Counted from the first letter of the stretch, positions 43,113 through 51,600 are shown. The stretch: 64,000 nucleotides of DNA from Chryseobacterium scophthalmum (GCF_900143185.1 NZ_FSRQ01000001.1:1-64000); one strand, 5' to 3'. Notes: generated by a model not told the origin, from the sequence alone. Program-made: numbers and translations.

Positions 43113-43423
43113 AAAATAAGGCATTAAACATATAGGAGTTTTATTGATTATGAGACATTTTTAAACCACCCCGTCAAAAATTCTTTCGAATTTTCGCCAC
43201 CCCTCCAGAGGAGGGGAACTCCATCATGTTGTATATTTTCTCATTTGATTTGCACCGGTTTTCTAATTTGAATATCTTTAAAATCACCAAATTAAAAACT
43301 ATAAAAACTGGATTGTAATTATATCTGTTTTATCAATATTGTTGCAATAATTCAAAAGAAAAAGATTTTAAACATCCTACTTAAGTTTAAAATAATAAAT
43401 TTACAAATTAGCAACAATCTTTT
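43101..43423. other. Intergenic region with an inverted repeat copy
   Basis: No gene is seen. It holds the end of the direct repeat, the inverted copy at 43164-43216 and then AT-rich sequence before the membrane-protein gene. Confidence 0.5.
43164..43216. repeat. Inverted copy of the CCCCT/GGGGTGG repeat
   Basis: AACCACCCCGTC opens and CCACCCCTCCAGAGGAGGGG closes the copy. Its inner hairpin (AAAATTC/GAATTTT type) differs from the other three copies while staying paired. Confidence 0.8.
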
Positions 43424-43843
43424 ATGAAAGCCCTCTTTACAAAGCAACTTTTCATTCTTTTTAATCTGCCTATATTGATATTTATAATTCTTTTGTTTTT
43501 TATAAATAAGGATACAATAGATGCGATAGGTTTTAACAGAAAAATAGGATGGAATATTTGGGATAAATACCTTGGGAATTCATTATATAATTTTTCAGTT
43601 TTTGTGATTACTTATTTTGCTTATCCTTTAGGTTATTTTATTATTGCCTTAATTAGAAGATCAACAAATTTATATTTGTCATTGATACATTTTACACTCT
43701 CCATAATCAATCTTATCTTATTGTGTATCAATCCTCAATTTTATATACTTATTCCTATATCGATAATTTGTTTTATAATTTTCATTTTTAATATCTTTAA
43801 AACCACAAAAATCTATCAACAAATAACGATCAACTATAAATGA
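43424..43843 (+). CDS. Hypothetical four-helix membrane protein
   Basis: This 139-residue protein has four strongly hydrophobic segments (~8-28, 50-76, 81-102, 104-125), Phe/Ile-rich, with short polar loops. The family is not recognised. Its stop overlaps the hutU start by ATGA (43840-43843), which implies translational coupling, although a functional link to histidine breakdown is not evident. It has a much higher AT content than hutU. Confidence 0.6.
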   Translation: MKALFTKQLFILFNLPILIFIILLFFINKDTIDAIGFNRKIGWNIWDKYLGNSLYNFSVFVITYFAYPLGYFIIALIRRSTNLYLSLIHFTLSIINLILLCINPQFYILIPISIICFIIFIFNIFKTTKIYQQITINYK

Positions 43844-45825
43844 CTTTCCAAGAACAGATACAGCAAGGTATTCCAAATCAATTACCTCAGGCTAAACCAT
43901 ACGAAACGAATATCAATCACGCACCGAAACGTAAAGAAATTTTAACGGATGAAGAGAAAAAACTCGATCTGAAAAACGCTTTACGTTATTTCGAACCTCA
44001 GTTTCATGCAGAATTAATTCAAGAGTTTAAAAAAGAACTAGATGAATTCGGAAGAATTTATATGTACCGTTTCCGTCCTGATTATGAGATGAAAGCGAGA
44101 GACATTGCAGAATATCCGGGAAAATCTGAGCAGGCAAAAGCGATTATGTTGATGATTCAGAACAATCTGGATTATGCAGTGGCACAACATCCTCACGAAT
44201 TGATTACTTATGGTGGAAATGGTGCGGTATTCTCCAACTGGGCTCAATATCTTTTGACGATGAAATATTTGTCTGAAATGACAGACGAACAAACATTGAC
44301 AATGTATTCAGGTCATCCGATGGGATTATTTCCTTCTCATAAAGATGCGCCGAGAGTGGTGGTGACGAACGGAATGATGATCCCGAATTATTCTAAACCG
44401 GATGATTGGGAAAAGTTCAATGCATTGGGTGTGACGCAGTACGGACAAATGACGGCAGGATCTTATATGTACATCGGGCCACAAGGAATTGTTCATGGAA
44501 CTACGATCACAGTTTTAAACGCTTTCAGAAAAATAAATAAAGAACCAAAAGGCGGATTGTTCGTTACCTCTGGTTTAGGTGGAATGTCTGGAGCTCAACC
44601 AAAAGCAGGAAATATTGCAGGTTGTGTTACGGTAATTGCAGAAGTCAATCCGAAGATCACCAAAATCCGTCATGATCAGGGATGGGTGAATGAAATTCAT
44701 GAAAATCTTGATGAATTGGTGGAAAGAGTAAAAAAAGCTCAGGAAGCTCAAGAAGTAGTTTCTCTGGCTTATCTTGGAAACATCGTTGAGGTTTGGGAAA
44801 AATTTGATCAGGAAAATCTAAGAATCGATATCGGTTCAGATCAGACTTCGCTTCACAATCCTTGGGCGGGAGGTTATTATCCTGTTGGGATTTCGTTTGA
44901 AGAATCCAATACGATGATGGCAGAAAACCCTGAATTATTCAAAGAAAAAGTTCAGGAAACTTTGAGAAGACACGCTGCGGCAATCAATAAACATACAGAA
45001 AAAAGAACGTATTTCTTCGATTACGGAAACGCATTTTTATTGGAAGCTTCAAGAGCCGGAGCTGATGTAATGTCTGAAAATCCAACGTTGGGAAGAGAGT
45101 TTAAATTCCCTTCTTATGTTCAGGATATTATGGGACCGATGTGTTTTGATTATGGTTTCGGACCGTTCCGTTGGGTTTGTACAAGCGGAAAACCTGAAGA
45201 TTTACAAAAAACAGATGAAATTGCTTGTCAGGTTTTAGAAGAAATGATCCAAAATTCTCCCGAAGAAATCCAACAGCAAATGAAGGATAATATTCAATGG
45301 ATCAAAGGGGCGCAGGAAAATAAATTGGTGGTCGGTTCACAGGCGAGAATTTTATACGCTGATGCAGAAGGAAGAATGAAAATCGCTGAAGCTTTTAACA
45401 AAGCCATTAAAAACGGAGAAATCGGAGCGGTAGTTTTGGGTAGAGATCATCACGATGTTTCGGGGACGGATTCGCCGTACAGAGAGACTTCCAATATTTA
45501 TGACGGTTCGAGATTTACGGCAGATATGGCGATTCACAATGTGATCGGTGACAGTTTCCGTGGGGCAACCTGGGTTTCTATTCACAATGGAGGCGGTGTT
45601 GGCTGGGGCGAAGTGATCAACGGTGGATTCGGGATGCTATTGGATGGAAGCGATGATGCCGACAGAAGATTAAAGTCAATGCTTTTCTGGGACGTCAACA
45701 ACGGAATTTCAAGACGAAGCTGGGCAAGAAATGAAGGTGCTGTTTTCGCGATTAAAAGAGCAATGGAAGCTGAGCCGAATCTGAAAGTGACGTTGCCGAA
45801 TTTTGTGGATGAGAGTCTTTTTTAA
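43840..45825 (+). CDS. hutU: Urocanate hydratase
   Basis: This 661-residue enzyme converts urocanate to imidazolonepropionate with bound NAD, the second step of histidine breakdown. It has the NAD-binding SGLGGMSGAQPKAGNIAGC, MYSGHPMGLFPSHKDAPRVVVTNGMMIPNYS early on, and GRDHHDVSGTDSPYRETSNI with the WVSIHNGGGVGWGEVINGG region near the end. It is longer than the ~555-residue gammaproteobacterial form, as is usual in Bacteroidota. No hutH, hutI or hutG is in the window, so the pathway is scattered. A terminator follows at 45912-45937. Confidence 0.95.
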   Translation: MTFQEQIQQGIPNQLPQAKPYETNINHAPKRKEILTDEEKKLDLKNALRYFEPQFHAELIQEFKKELDEFGRIYMYRFRPDYEMKARDIAEYPGKSEQAKAIMLMIQNNLDYAVAQHPHELITYGGNGAVFSNWAQYLLTMKYLSEMTDEQTLTMYSGHPMGLFPSHKDAPRVVVTNGMMIPNYSKPDDWEKFNALGVTQYGQMTAGSYMYIGPQGIVHGTTITVLNAFRKINKEPKGGLFVTSGLGGMSGAQPKAGNIAGCVTVIAEVNPKITKIRHDQGWVNEIHENLDELVERVKKAQEAQEVVSLAYLGNIVEVWEKFDQENLRIDIGSDQTSLHNPWAGGYYPVGISFEESNTMMAENPELFKEKVQETLRRHAAAINKHTEKRTYFFDYGNAFLLEASRAGADVMSENPTLGREFKFPSYVQDIMGPMCFDYGFGPFRWVCTSGKPEDLQKTDEIACQVLEEMIQNSPEEIQQQMKDNIQWIKGAQENKLVVGSQARILYADAEGRMKIAEAFNKAIKNGEIGAVVLGRDHHDVSGTDSPYRETSNIYDGSRFTADMAIHNVIGDSFRGATWVSIHNGGGVGWGEVINGGFGMLLDGSDDADRRLKSMLFWDVNNGISRRSWARNEGAVFAIKRAMEAEPNLKVTLPNFVDESLF

Positions 45826-45847
45826 TTTTAGAATTTGAAAATGATAA

Positions 45848-45896
45848 AGCAATCCGTCACTTCGAGTAGCTTTTAAAAAAAGCGTATCGAGAAGTT
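45848..45896. repeat. TTCGAGTA-hairpin-TATCGAGAA repeat
   Basis: A minimal single copy: CACTTCGAGTA, then the hairpin GCTTTT/AAAAGC-like pair, then GTATCGAGAAGTT. The flanks match 7321-7614 while the hairpin is different. Confidence 0.75.
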
Positions 45897-45911
45897 ATTG
45901 TATTGAAAAAG

Positions 45912-45937
45912 AAAAACCTGCCTCACAGCAGGTTTTT
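45912..45937. terminator. Terminator after hutU
   Basis: AAAAACCTGC / GCAGGTTTTT is a 10-bp perfect stem with a CTCACA loop. The same 22-bp core appears as its exact reverse complement at 46897-46918. Confidence 0.75.
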
Positions 45938-45950
45938 CTTTTTATGATAG

Positions 45951-46001
45951 CGCGGATCTTTAATCCGTGCTTTATTCTTGTTCACGGATTGCAAATCCGC
46001 G
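45951..46001. repeat. GCGGAT...AATCCGTG palindrome pair
   Basis: CGCGGATCTTTAATCCGTGC and CACGGATTGCAAATCCGCG are each palindromic, and they are inverted copies of one another, a REP-like pair. Confidence 0.7.
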
Positions 46002-46122
46002 AGATCAGGAAAAAATTATCCATACTTTATTCCGATACTTAAAAATAATTCCTACTTTTGGGAGCAATTAATTTTTAACCAAAATTGGTCAACCTATTTT
46101 GGAATATGACCCAAAAATAGAA

Positions 46123-46713
46123 ATGAAAATAAAAAAAATAGTATTTAGCATATTAACCGCTCTTGTTTTAGTAATATCAATATTCCTTTATATGAATAGG
46201 GATAAATTTGTCTATGTAGGTTCAGTAGATATTATTGAAGTCGATTGTAGCAAAAAACGTCAAATCCTGAGCGAAGTTTTAGAAAGTGACCAAAGAATTA
46301 GAAAATCAAATGAACCCATCAAATATGCTAAAGAAGATCATAGGAATCAAGAATTAGTGATTAGCATTATTGAAAAGTGTGGTATGCCAACATTAAAGGA
46401 GGTGAATCAAAGACAAATGGATGCAATCTGGTTGGGACTGCAACATAGTACTAAAGAAATCAGAAAAAAATATTTTCCACAAATAGAGAAAGCGGTAAAA
46501 AATGGAGACTTATCTAAACAGCAATATGCATTGATGAAAGATAGGATGTTAATGGACGAAGGAAACCCCCAAATATATGGTTCACAAATAGAAAATGGTA
46601 AATTATATAAATTAGAAAATCCTGAAACTGTGAACGAAAGAAGAAAAGAAATGGGAATGGAACCAATAGAGGATTATTTAAAGAATTTCAATATTCAGTT
46701 CAATCCGAATTAA
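46123..46713 (+). CDS. DUF6624 protein with N-terminal membrane anchor
   Basis: This 196-residue protein has an N-terminal hydrophobic anchor (IVFSILTALVLVISIFLYM) and a C-terminal DUF6624 domain. That domain has IWLGLQHSTKEIRKKYFPQIEKAV, LSKQQYALMKDRMLMDEGNPQIYGSQ and NPETVNERRKEMGMEPIEDYL, which are family landmarks. The role is unknown in the family. The ATG at 46123 is preferred over a TTG at 46099. It sits alone between identical inverted terminator hairpins and REP palindromes, so it looks like an inserted accessory gene. Confidence 0.82.
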   Translation: MKIKKIVFSILTALVLVISIFLYMNRDKFVYVGSVDIIEVDCSKKRQILSEVLESDQRIRKSNEPIKYAKEDHRNQELVISIIEKCGMPTLKEVNQRQMDAIWLGLQHSTKEIRKKYFPQIEKAVKNGDLSKQQYALMKDRMLMDEGNPQIYGSQIENGKLYKLENPETVNERRKEMGMEPIEDYLKNFNIQFNPN

Positions 46714-46780
46714 CAACACAACATATAATCACGTAGACAACTCCGGTCATAATTAAATGGAGTGTGTCTCTCCCCGTTGG

Positions 46781-46845
46781 TGCGAGCATCTTGCTCGTAC
46801 TCACTCAATTTAGTTTAAGACACGAGCTTGAAGCTCGCGGCAGCG
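46781..46845. repeat. GCGAGC/GCTCG palindrome pair
   Basis: TGCGAGCATCTTGCTCG and CGAGCTTGAAGCTCGCG are two REP-like palindromes related by inversion, in the gap between the DUF6624 and AAA genes. Confidence 0.65.
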
Positions 46846-46896
46846 AAGTATAACGCAGAAATATTCATTTTCAAAAAAAACTTAGAAAGTATGGAG

Positions 46897-46918
46897 AAAC
46901 CTGCTGTGAGGCAGGTTT
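46897..46918. terminator. Terminator after the AAA ATPase gene (inverted copy of the hutU terminator)
   Basis: AAACCTGC / GCAGGTTT with a TGTGAG loop is the exact reverse complement of 45914-45935. Confidence 0.7.
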
Positions 46919-46925
46919 TTATGTG

Positions 46926-48152
46926 TTATATTTTACCCCATTTCAAATAAAATGAAAAAAATGGATCGGTTATATGTAACTTTTTTTCCACATCATCAAA
47001 ATCGATAACAGGAGCTGAGCTTTCATCCGTCGCAGCAATTCTGGACATTGTTTTTAAAACTCTTGCTACTTCATGTATTTGAGGCATCTGAGTTAGAAGG
47101 ATTTCCTTCATTCCTTGTCGTAACTCCTCATATTCTATGCTTACTAAGCCTGGCTTAAGGTATGCTAAAGTTTTTAGAATTAAACCATATATATCAACCG
47201 TTTCTCCAGACTTGAGTTTTCTTTGAATCCTGTCAGTTCTTTGTCTTGGCCCCCTCATAAGTTTCTCAAAAATTGGTCGACCAATGTTATCAGCTATTTC
47301 TGAAAATATTACTTCAACTTTTTCTTTACTTAGTGCCTCACCATTACTTAATATTTTTGAAATATTTCTACAAAACTCTTGCATTAAATGCGGACTTCCA
47401 AAAGCCTCGTTAGTTAAATAATCTATAATTTTATTAGAAATATCCTCCTTCAGTATACTAAAACCTGTATCAGCAATAAATCTTAATTCCTCAGATGTCC
47501 ATATTGGTATCGAAACTTGTGATATCCTACCAGTCATCTCTTTTTCAACTTTCATGGCATCATATCTTTTATGAGGAATAGCAATAATTAAAACAGGAAC
47601 GCCTTCAAAAATTGGAGCTTTCAATGCTCGAATTATTGATCCTTGTAATTCTCTTTCTATGTAATGGAAATCATCAATTATTAAAGGTGTTTTGTAAAAC
47701 TCCAACGCATTGATTGCAGAAATTTTAGTGCTAACATTTTTTGTTCGTAAAGATACAGTGCTGGTTTTGTCACCTTCAGTCACTTGGCTTTTAATTCCAC
47801 CCTCTATGATTTTAATTCCACCTTTTAAATGGTTTTCAGTTGAAGAACTCCCCGATTTTTCTTCAATCATTGAAAAACTTTCCACTTGGAAATATTCTAA
47901 TTTATCAATCAAAGAATTCCAAAAATCATCTTCTGTTTTTATTGATCCTCCATCAATCCAAATAGAAGTATCTTTCGGATATATTTTTTTTGTTAGAACT
48001 GTCTTTCCAGATTTCGTTTGACCAGTTATTGTTACCAGTTTACATAAATTATTATTAGCCTCTTCAATTTTTTCTTCTAGCCCCTTATCTCGTCTAGGAT
48101 TGTAAGTGTGTTGAGGAAATCCGCCTGGTACAAAAACATCTGTGTATTTCAT
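46926..48152 (-). CDS. Lone AAA/STAND-like ATPase
   Basis: This 408-residue protein has Walker A GQTKSGKT at 44-51 and Walker B PLIIDDFHYIE at 156-166. A likely sensor strand follows (VPVLIIAIPHKRYDA), then helical lid regions (GSPHLMQEFCRNISKIL), and a C-terminal winged-helix-like domain ending ITDPFFSFYLKWGKI. The Walker motifs followed by a terminal DPFFxFYLxW resemble AAA ATPases of the archaeal/bacterial ATPase-DUF234 type. No nuclease, protease or TIR domain is fused or adjacent. A single-gene defence or signalling role is possible but unproven. It is AT-rich and lies in an accessory stretch. Confidence 0.75.
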   Translation of the reverse strand: MKYTDVFVPGGFPQHTYNPRRDKGLEEKIEEANNNLCKLVTITGQTKSGKTVLTKKIYPKDTSIWIDGGSIKTEDDFWNSLIDKLEYFQVESFSMIEEKSGSSSTENHLKGGIKIIEGGIKSQVTEGDKTSTVSLRTKNVSTKISAINALEFYKTPLIIDDFHYIERELQGSIIRALKAPIFEGVPVLIIAIPHKRYDAMKVEKEMTGRISQVSIPIWTSEELRFIADTGFSILKEDISNKIIDYLTNEAFGSPHLMQEFCRNISKILSNGEALSKEKVEVIFSEIADNIGRPIFEKLMRGPRQRTDRIQRKLKSGETVDIYGLILKTLAYLKPGLVSIEYEELRQGMKEILLTQMPQIHEVARVLKTMSRIAATDESSAPVIDFDDVEKKLHITDPFFSFYLKWGKI

Positions 48153-48634
48153 AATGTTTTAATTTTCTCTAAAGATAAATAAAATTGTAGCAAAAATTAA
48201 TAATCTAGAAATATTAAAAATACTTTATTTCATATTTTAATATTTATTTTTCAGGACAATTTTTATATAGCAAAAAAAGATTTTCCACTAAGAGATTTTA
48301 AAACATTCTCTTGCATCCCTTAGTGCGAGTATCTTGAAACTTGCTTTAAAACATTATCTTATTACAATATCCATACTCAAAAAAGACCGATTTATAACCT
48401 CACGCATCCGCATTACCTCACAAACACTCTTAATACAAACCTCCTGCAACTGCATTTTGTTTAAAACAAGCTTGTTTGTAACTTCCTGCAATTACAGGAG
48501 GTCTCCTACAAGTTGAGGGGAACTTCTTGCAACTGCATTTTATTTCCCACAAAATGTTTTAAACTAAATGCAGAATTATTTATATTTGTTTCAGTTATTT
48601 CATGAATAATTAATAATTAAAACACATTTAAAAG
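48153..48634. other. Intergenic region with a ~21-bp array
   Basis: No gene is supported. The left half is AT-rich. The right half holds the array at 48397-48545, upstream of a short ORF. Confidence 0.5.
48397..48545. repeat. Degenerate ~21-bp array (CCTCCTGCAACTG type)
   Basis: ACCTCCTGCAACTGCATTTT at 48439 recurs as ACTTCCTGCAATTACAGG at 48481, TCTCCTACAAGTTG at 48502 and ACTTCTTGCAACTGCATTTT at 48522; weaker ACCTCAC words lie at 48397 and 48415. Spacings are 18, 24, 42, 21 and 20, so the mean register is ~21 bp with small indels. It ends ~90 bp before the ORF at 48635, mirroring the array at 6316-6540. Confidence 0.6.
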
Positions 48635-48778
48635 ATGAAAATTTCATTAGTCAGACTGAGTACTAAAGATCTTGCGACTTTGGCTCAGAGAATTATCAGC
48701 AACATTCAGTCAGGAAAATATCCTGTAATTTCCAACCATCCGCTAACCGCAACTTTGCAGACTTCCTACAACGATTAG
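48635..48778 (+). pseudogene. Short ORF, probable truncated gene start
   Basis: A 47-codon ORF opens MKISLVRLSTKDLATLAQR, has a good upstream AT-rich leader, and stops after QTSYND. It reads like the N-terminal part of a longer helical protein; from memory, ~200-aa Chryseobacterium proteins have such starts. The stop and the AT-rich sequence after it suggest truncation. It is preceded by a ~21-bp array, as is the helical protein at 6623. Confidence 0.5.
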
Positions 48779-48995
48779 TGCATAATTAGGGAAAATTAGA
48801 TTCATGCTGAGATCCTTTCAGGATGACAAACGGAATAGAAAAAAAATGATGAGACTCAAAGATATTCAATGTTTTTGATATTCATTTCTATAATTTAGGC
48901 TCATAAATTGATTATATTTGTATCATATAATGAGACAAAAAGTATCTTTTTTATCAATTTAAAATCTAAAATTTAGAGTCTAAAATTTTAAAAAC
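48779..48995. other. Intergenic region before the toxin-antitoxin pair
   Basis: It includes GATCCTTTCAGGATGACAAACGG-like repeat sequence around 48811-48834, then AT-rich sequence with a likely promoter for the TA pair. No gene is seen. Confidence 0.4.
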
Positions 48996-49337
48996 ATGAC
49001 AGCAGAAATAGAAAAATATATCGAAATTCAAAATAATATTGATGAGATTCTGAAAAATTCTCCTTTCAAAATGTCTTATATTATTGAGAAATCAGGAATT
49101 AAGAAACCTACTTTTTTCAAGAAACTAAAAGAAAAAAGATTCACACCGGAAGAACTTTTAGTGATTTCAAAAACCATTGAACCCAAACAATGGCGTAACG
49201 AAACGAAAGAAGAAATTTTGGAGTCTTTAAAACGTTCTGAAGAAGATATTAAAAATGGAAGAGTATATTCTTATGAGGAAGTTAGAGAGAGATCTAGACA
49301 AAGATTAGAGAATTATAGAAATGGAAATTCGATTTAG
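48996..49337 (+). CDS. Antitoxin of a RelE/ParE-type toxin-antitoxin pair
   Basis: This 113-residue protein has an N-terminal half with a helix-turn-helix-like stretch (FKMSYIIEKSGIKKPTFFKKLKEKRFTPEELLVISK) that may bind its own promoter. The C-terminal half is charged and helical (EVRERSRQRLENYRNGN) and likely wraps the toxin. Its last 17 bp overlap the toxin start, the standard antitoxin-first arrangement. The family is not one of the best known antitoxins; the call rests mainly on the overlap with the ParE-like gene. Confidence 0.78.
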   Translation: MTAEIEKYIEIQNNIDEILKNSPFKMSYIIEKSGIKKPTFFKKLKEKRFTPEELLVISKTIEPKQWRNETKEEILESLKRSEEDIKNGRVYSYEEVRERSRQRLENYRNGNSI

Positions 49338-49617
49338 TAAAGCATCTTTTGATGACCTCGATGAGATTGAAGATTATCTTTTGAACAGATGGAATGATAA
49401 GGTGTTGGATGATTTTAATCTAAAGCTTGATCAAACTTTAAATCTAATTATTGATGGAATTGCTGTATTTCAAAAATATGAAGGAACAAATTATCATAAA
49501 ATTTTAATTACAAAGCATAATACTTTAATCTACAGTTTGGATCAAGAAATACTTACAATCCATAGAATCCTCCAAAACTTCCAAGATCCTGATAACAATT
49601 ACGAATCTTTGAAATAA
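49321..49617 (+). CDS. RelE/ParE family toxin
   Basis: This 98-residue protein has the RelE/ParE fold pattern: IRFSKASFDDLDEIEDYLLNRWN at the start, KLDQTLNLIIDGIAVFQKYEG, then KILITKHNTLIYSLDQEILTIHRILQNFQDP. The late IHRIL/QNFQDP region matches the ParE end. It may act on gyrase or on ribosome-bound mRNA, which cannot be told from sequence. It overlaps the antitoxin by 17 bp. Confidence 0.88.
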   Translation: MEIRFSKASFDDLDEIEDYLLNRWNDKVLDDFNLKLDQTLNLIIDGIAVFQKYEGTNYHKILITKHNTLIYSLDQEILTIHRILQNFQDPDNNYESLK

Positions 49618-49636
49618 TAATACTCAAAAACTAAAC

Positions 49637-50395
49637 ATGAAAAAACTAGGAATCATCGGCTGTGGCTGGCTCGGAAATTATATTGCAGAACGATTATCCA
49701 ATCAATATGAAATTTTCGCAACAACGACGTCCGAATCTAAAATAAAAGAACTACAATCAAAAGGTTATCATCCAACATTGGTTGATTTTCCTGATCATCC
49801 ATCTGAAGCAATATCAACTTGGGATGTTTTACCACAATTAGATGCTGTGATTATTACCGTTCCGTTTTCAGGAATTAGAGGAGCACAAGTCTCTATGAAA
49901 GAAAAACAGCAGAATCTTTTGGAATTTCTTGGAGATTATAAAGGTCAATTGTTTTTAATGAGCTCAACGGGAGTTTATCCTCAGACTGACAAAGATTTTA
50001 CAGAAGATAATCAACCTGCAGAAGAGGTAGAAAGTGAGAATTTCATTTTGCATCAATTTCCAAATGCTAATGTTCTGAGATTGGCCGGATTAATGGGGGA
50101 TCAGCGTCTTTTAAAGAATTATAATATTTCAAATTTAGAAATGTTGGTGAATCATATTCATTATGCAGATATTTGTTCGGTAGTAGAAAAAATGCTGGAC
50201 AATCATTCTGAATCTAAAGTGTACAATGTGGTTGCGCCTATTCATCCAAACAAAGAAGAGGTGATCAATGCTCAGAAAGATTTGCCTTATTCAGGCGAAA
50301 GAATGGAGATTGGAAGAACGATCTCTCCAAATAAAATAATTGAAGAGTTGAATTTCGAATTTCAATATCCTGATCCGAGGTATTTTCATTTGTAG
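49637..50395 (+). CDS. NAD(P)-dependent oxidoreductase (SDR/epimerase-like)
   Basis: This 252-residue protein starts KLGIIGCGWLGNYIAERL with a Rossmann Gly loop at residues 7-12. IFATTTSESKIKELQ follows, and FLMSSTGVYPQTD gives the SDR active-site Ser and Tyr region in the YxxxK-less YeeZ style. HYADICSVVEKML is conserved later. Members are putative epimerases or dehydrogenases of unknown substrate. It sits between the TA pair and a peroxidase; no operon is evident. Confidence 0.85.
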   Translation: MKKLGIIGCGWLGNYIAERLSNQYEIFATTTSESKIKELQSKGYHPTLVDFPDHPSEAISTWDVLPQLDAVIITVPFSGIRGAQVSMKEKQQNLLEFLGDYKGQLFLMSSTGVYPQTDKDFTEDNQPAEEVESENFILHQFPNANVLRLAGLMGDQRLLKNYNISNLEMLVNHIHYADICSVVEKMLDNHSESKVYNVVAPIHPNKEEVINAQKDLPYSGERMEIGRTISPNKIIEELNFEFQYPDPRYFHL

Positions 50396-50471
50396 AATTA
50401 ATTAGTATCGCTTAAAAAGGTACTGAATAATCATTTCAAAATGAAGATTAATTATCCTAATCAATTTTCTC

Positions 50472-51482
50472 GTGTATTCTAAATTTAAATCTTTAGGTTT
50501 CCTTTCATTATTTATTCTGATGGCATTTTACGGTCTTCAGGATTTGCAATTGATTTATCCGAATTATTTTCCGAAACCTGTTTATGATTTTAAGAAAAAT
50601 CCGCTAAAACAGTCTACTGTAGACTTGGGACGAAAATTATTTTATGATCCTGTTTTATCGAGAGATCATACAATTTCATGTTCTTCATGTCATTTGTCGC
50701 ATCAGGCTTTTTCGCATGCCGGAAATCATTTAAGTAAAGGGATTGAAGACGGAATTGGTGACCGTAATTCTCCTGCGATTTTCAATTTGGCTTGGCAAAA
50801 AACATTTATGTGGGATGGCTCTGTTGTGAATATCGATGTTCAGGCTTTGGCGCCGATCAATCATCCAAAAGAAATGGGAGAAGATATAAATGTTGCTGTT
50901 CGGAAACTCAATCAGTCAAAAGAATACAAAACCCTTTTTTACAAAAGTTTTGGTGATAGTTTAGTGACATCTGAACGACTTATGAAAGCGCTTTCACAGT
51001 TTCAGTTAACGATTGTTTCAGCTCATGCGAAATATGATAAAGTGAAACAGGGAAAAGCAAAATTTACTGCTTCCGAAAATAAAGGCTACCAATTATTTAA
51101 ACAAAATTGTAGCTCTTGTCATTCTGAACCATTGTTTTCAACCTATGAATTTGCAAACAACGGACTTTCTTATAATTCCGAATTAAAAGATTACGGAAAA
51201 TGGAACAAAACTTTTGAACCTGCAGATAAGATGATGTTTAAAATTCCCAGTTTGAGAAATCTTGCCTATACTTATCCTTATATGCATGATGGCAGATTTA
51301 AGACATTATATGAAGTTTTGGATCATTATGAAAATGGAATAGTTAAAAGCCCAACTTTAGCAAAGCAATTAGAAAAACCGATTATTTTTAATTCTCAGGA
51401 AAAGGAGGATTTATTGGCTTTTTTAGCAACACTTAATGATTCTGTGTTGGTTTCTAATGTGGAATTTCAGAAGAATAAATAA
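50472..51482 (+). CDS. Di-heme cytochrome c peroxidase (MauG/CcpA type)
   Basis: This 336-residue exported protein has two heme-binding motifs: CSSCH at 70-74 and CSSCH at 213-217. FYDPVLSRDHTISC and GDRNSPAIFNLAWQKTFMWDGSV are landmarks of the family. The N-terminus is hydrophobic (LGFLSLFILMAFYG). The start is a GTG at 50472, chosen because it includes the signal peptide; the next ATG (50520) would cut it. It reduces peroxide in the periplasm using cytochrome c electrons. It appears monocistronic. Confidence 0.9.
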   Translation: MYSKFKSLGFLSLFILMAFYGLQDLQLIYPNYFPKPVYDFKKNPLKQSTVDLGRKLFYDPVLSRDHTISCSSCHLSHQAFSHAGNHLSKGIEDGIGDRNSPAIFNLAWQKTFMWDGSVVNIDVQALAPINHPKEMGEDINVAVRKLNQSKEYKTLFYKSFGDSLVTSERLMKALSQFQLTIVSAHAKYDKVKQGKAKFTASENKGYQLFKQNCSSCHSEPLFSTYEFANNGLSYNSELKDYGKWNKTFEPADKMMFKIPSLRNLAYTYPYMHDGRFKTLYEVLDHYENGIVKSPTLAKQLEKPIIFNSQEKEDLLAFLATLNDSVLVSNVEFQKNK

Positions 51483-51574
51483 ATTTTAATAAAGTCATTC
51501 GGAACGAATTAAAGTGTAGTAGATTTAAGAGATTTCTCCTTCGTCGAAATGACAAGCTTAGCAATTTTATCAAA

Positions 51575-51596
51575 AAAGCCTGCAAATACAGGCTTT
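51575..51596. terminator. Bidirectional terminator
   Basis: AAAGCCTG / CAGGCTTT is an 8-bp stem with A and T flanks, between convergent genes ending at 51482 and 51601. Confidence 0.65.
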
Positions 51597-51600
51597 AAAA

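Larger units (their letters stand above)
45826..46122. other. Repeat-rich gap between hutU and the DUF6624 gene
   Basis: The gap holds a TTCGAGTA-type repeat (45848-45896), the hutU terminator and a GCGGAT palindrome pair, then AT-rich sequence. No gene is seen. Confidence 0.5.
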
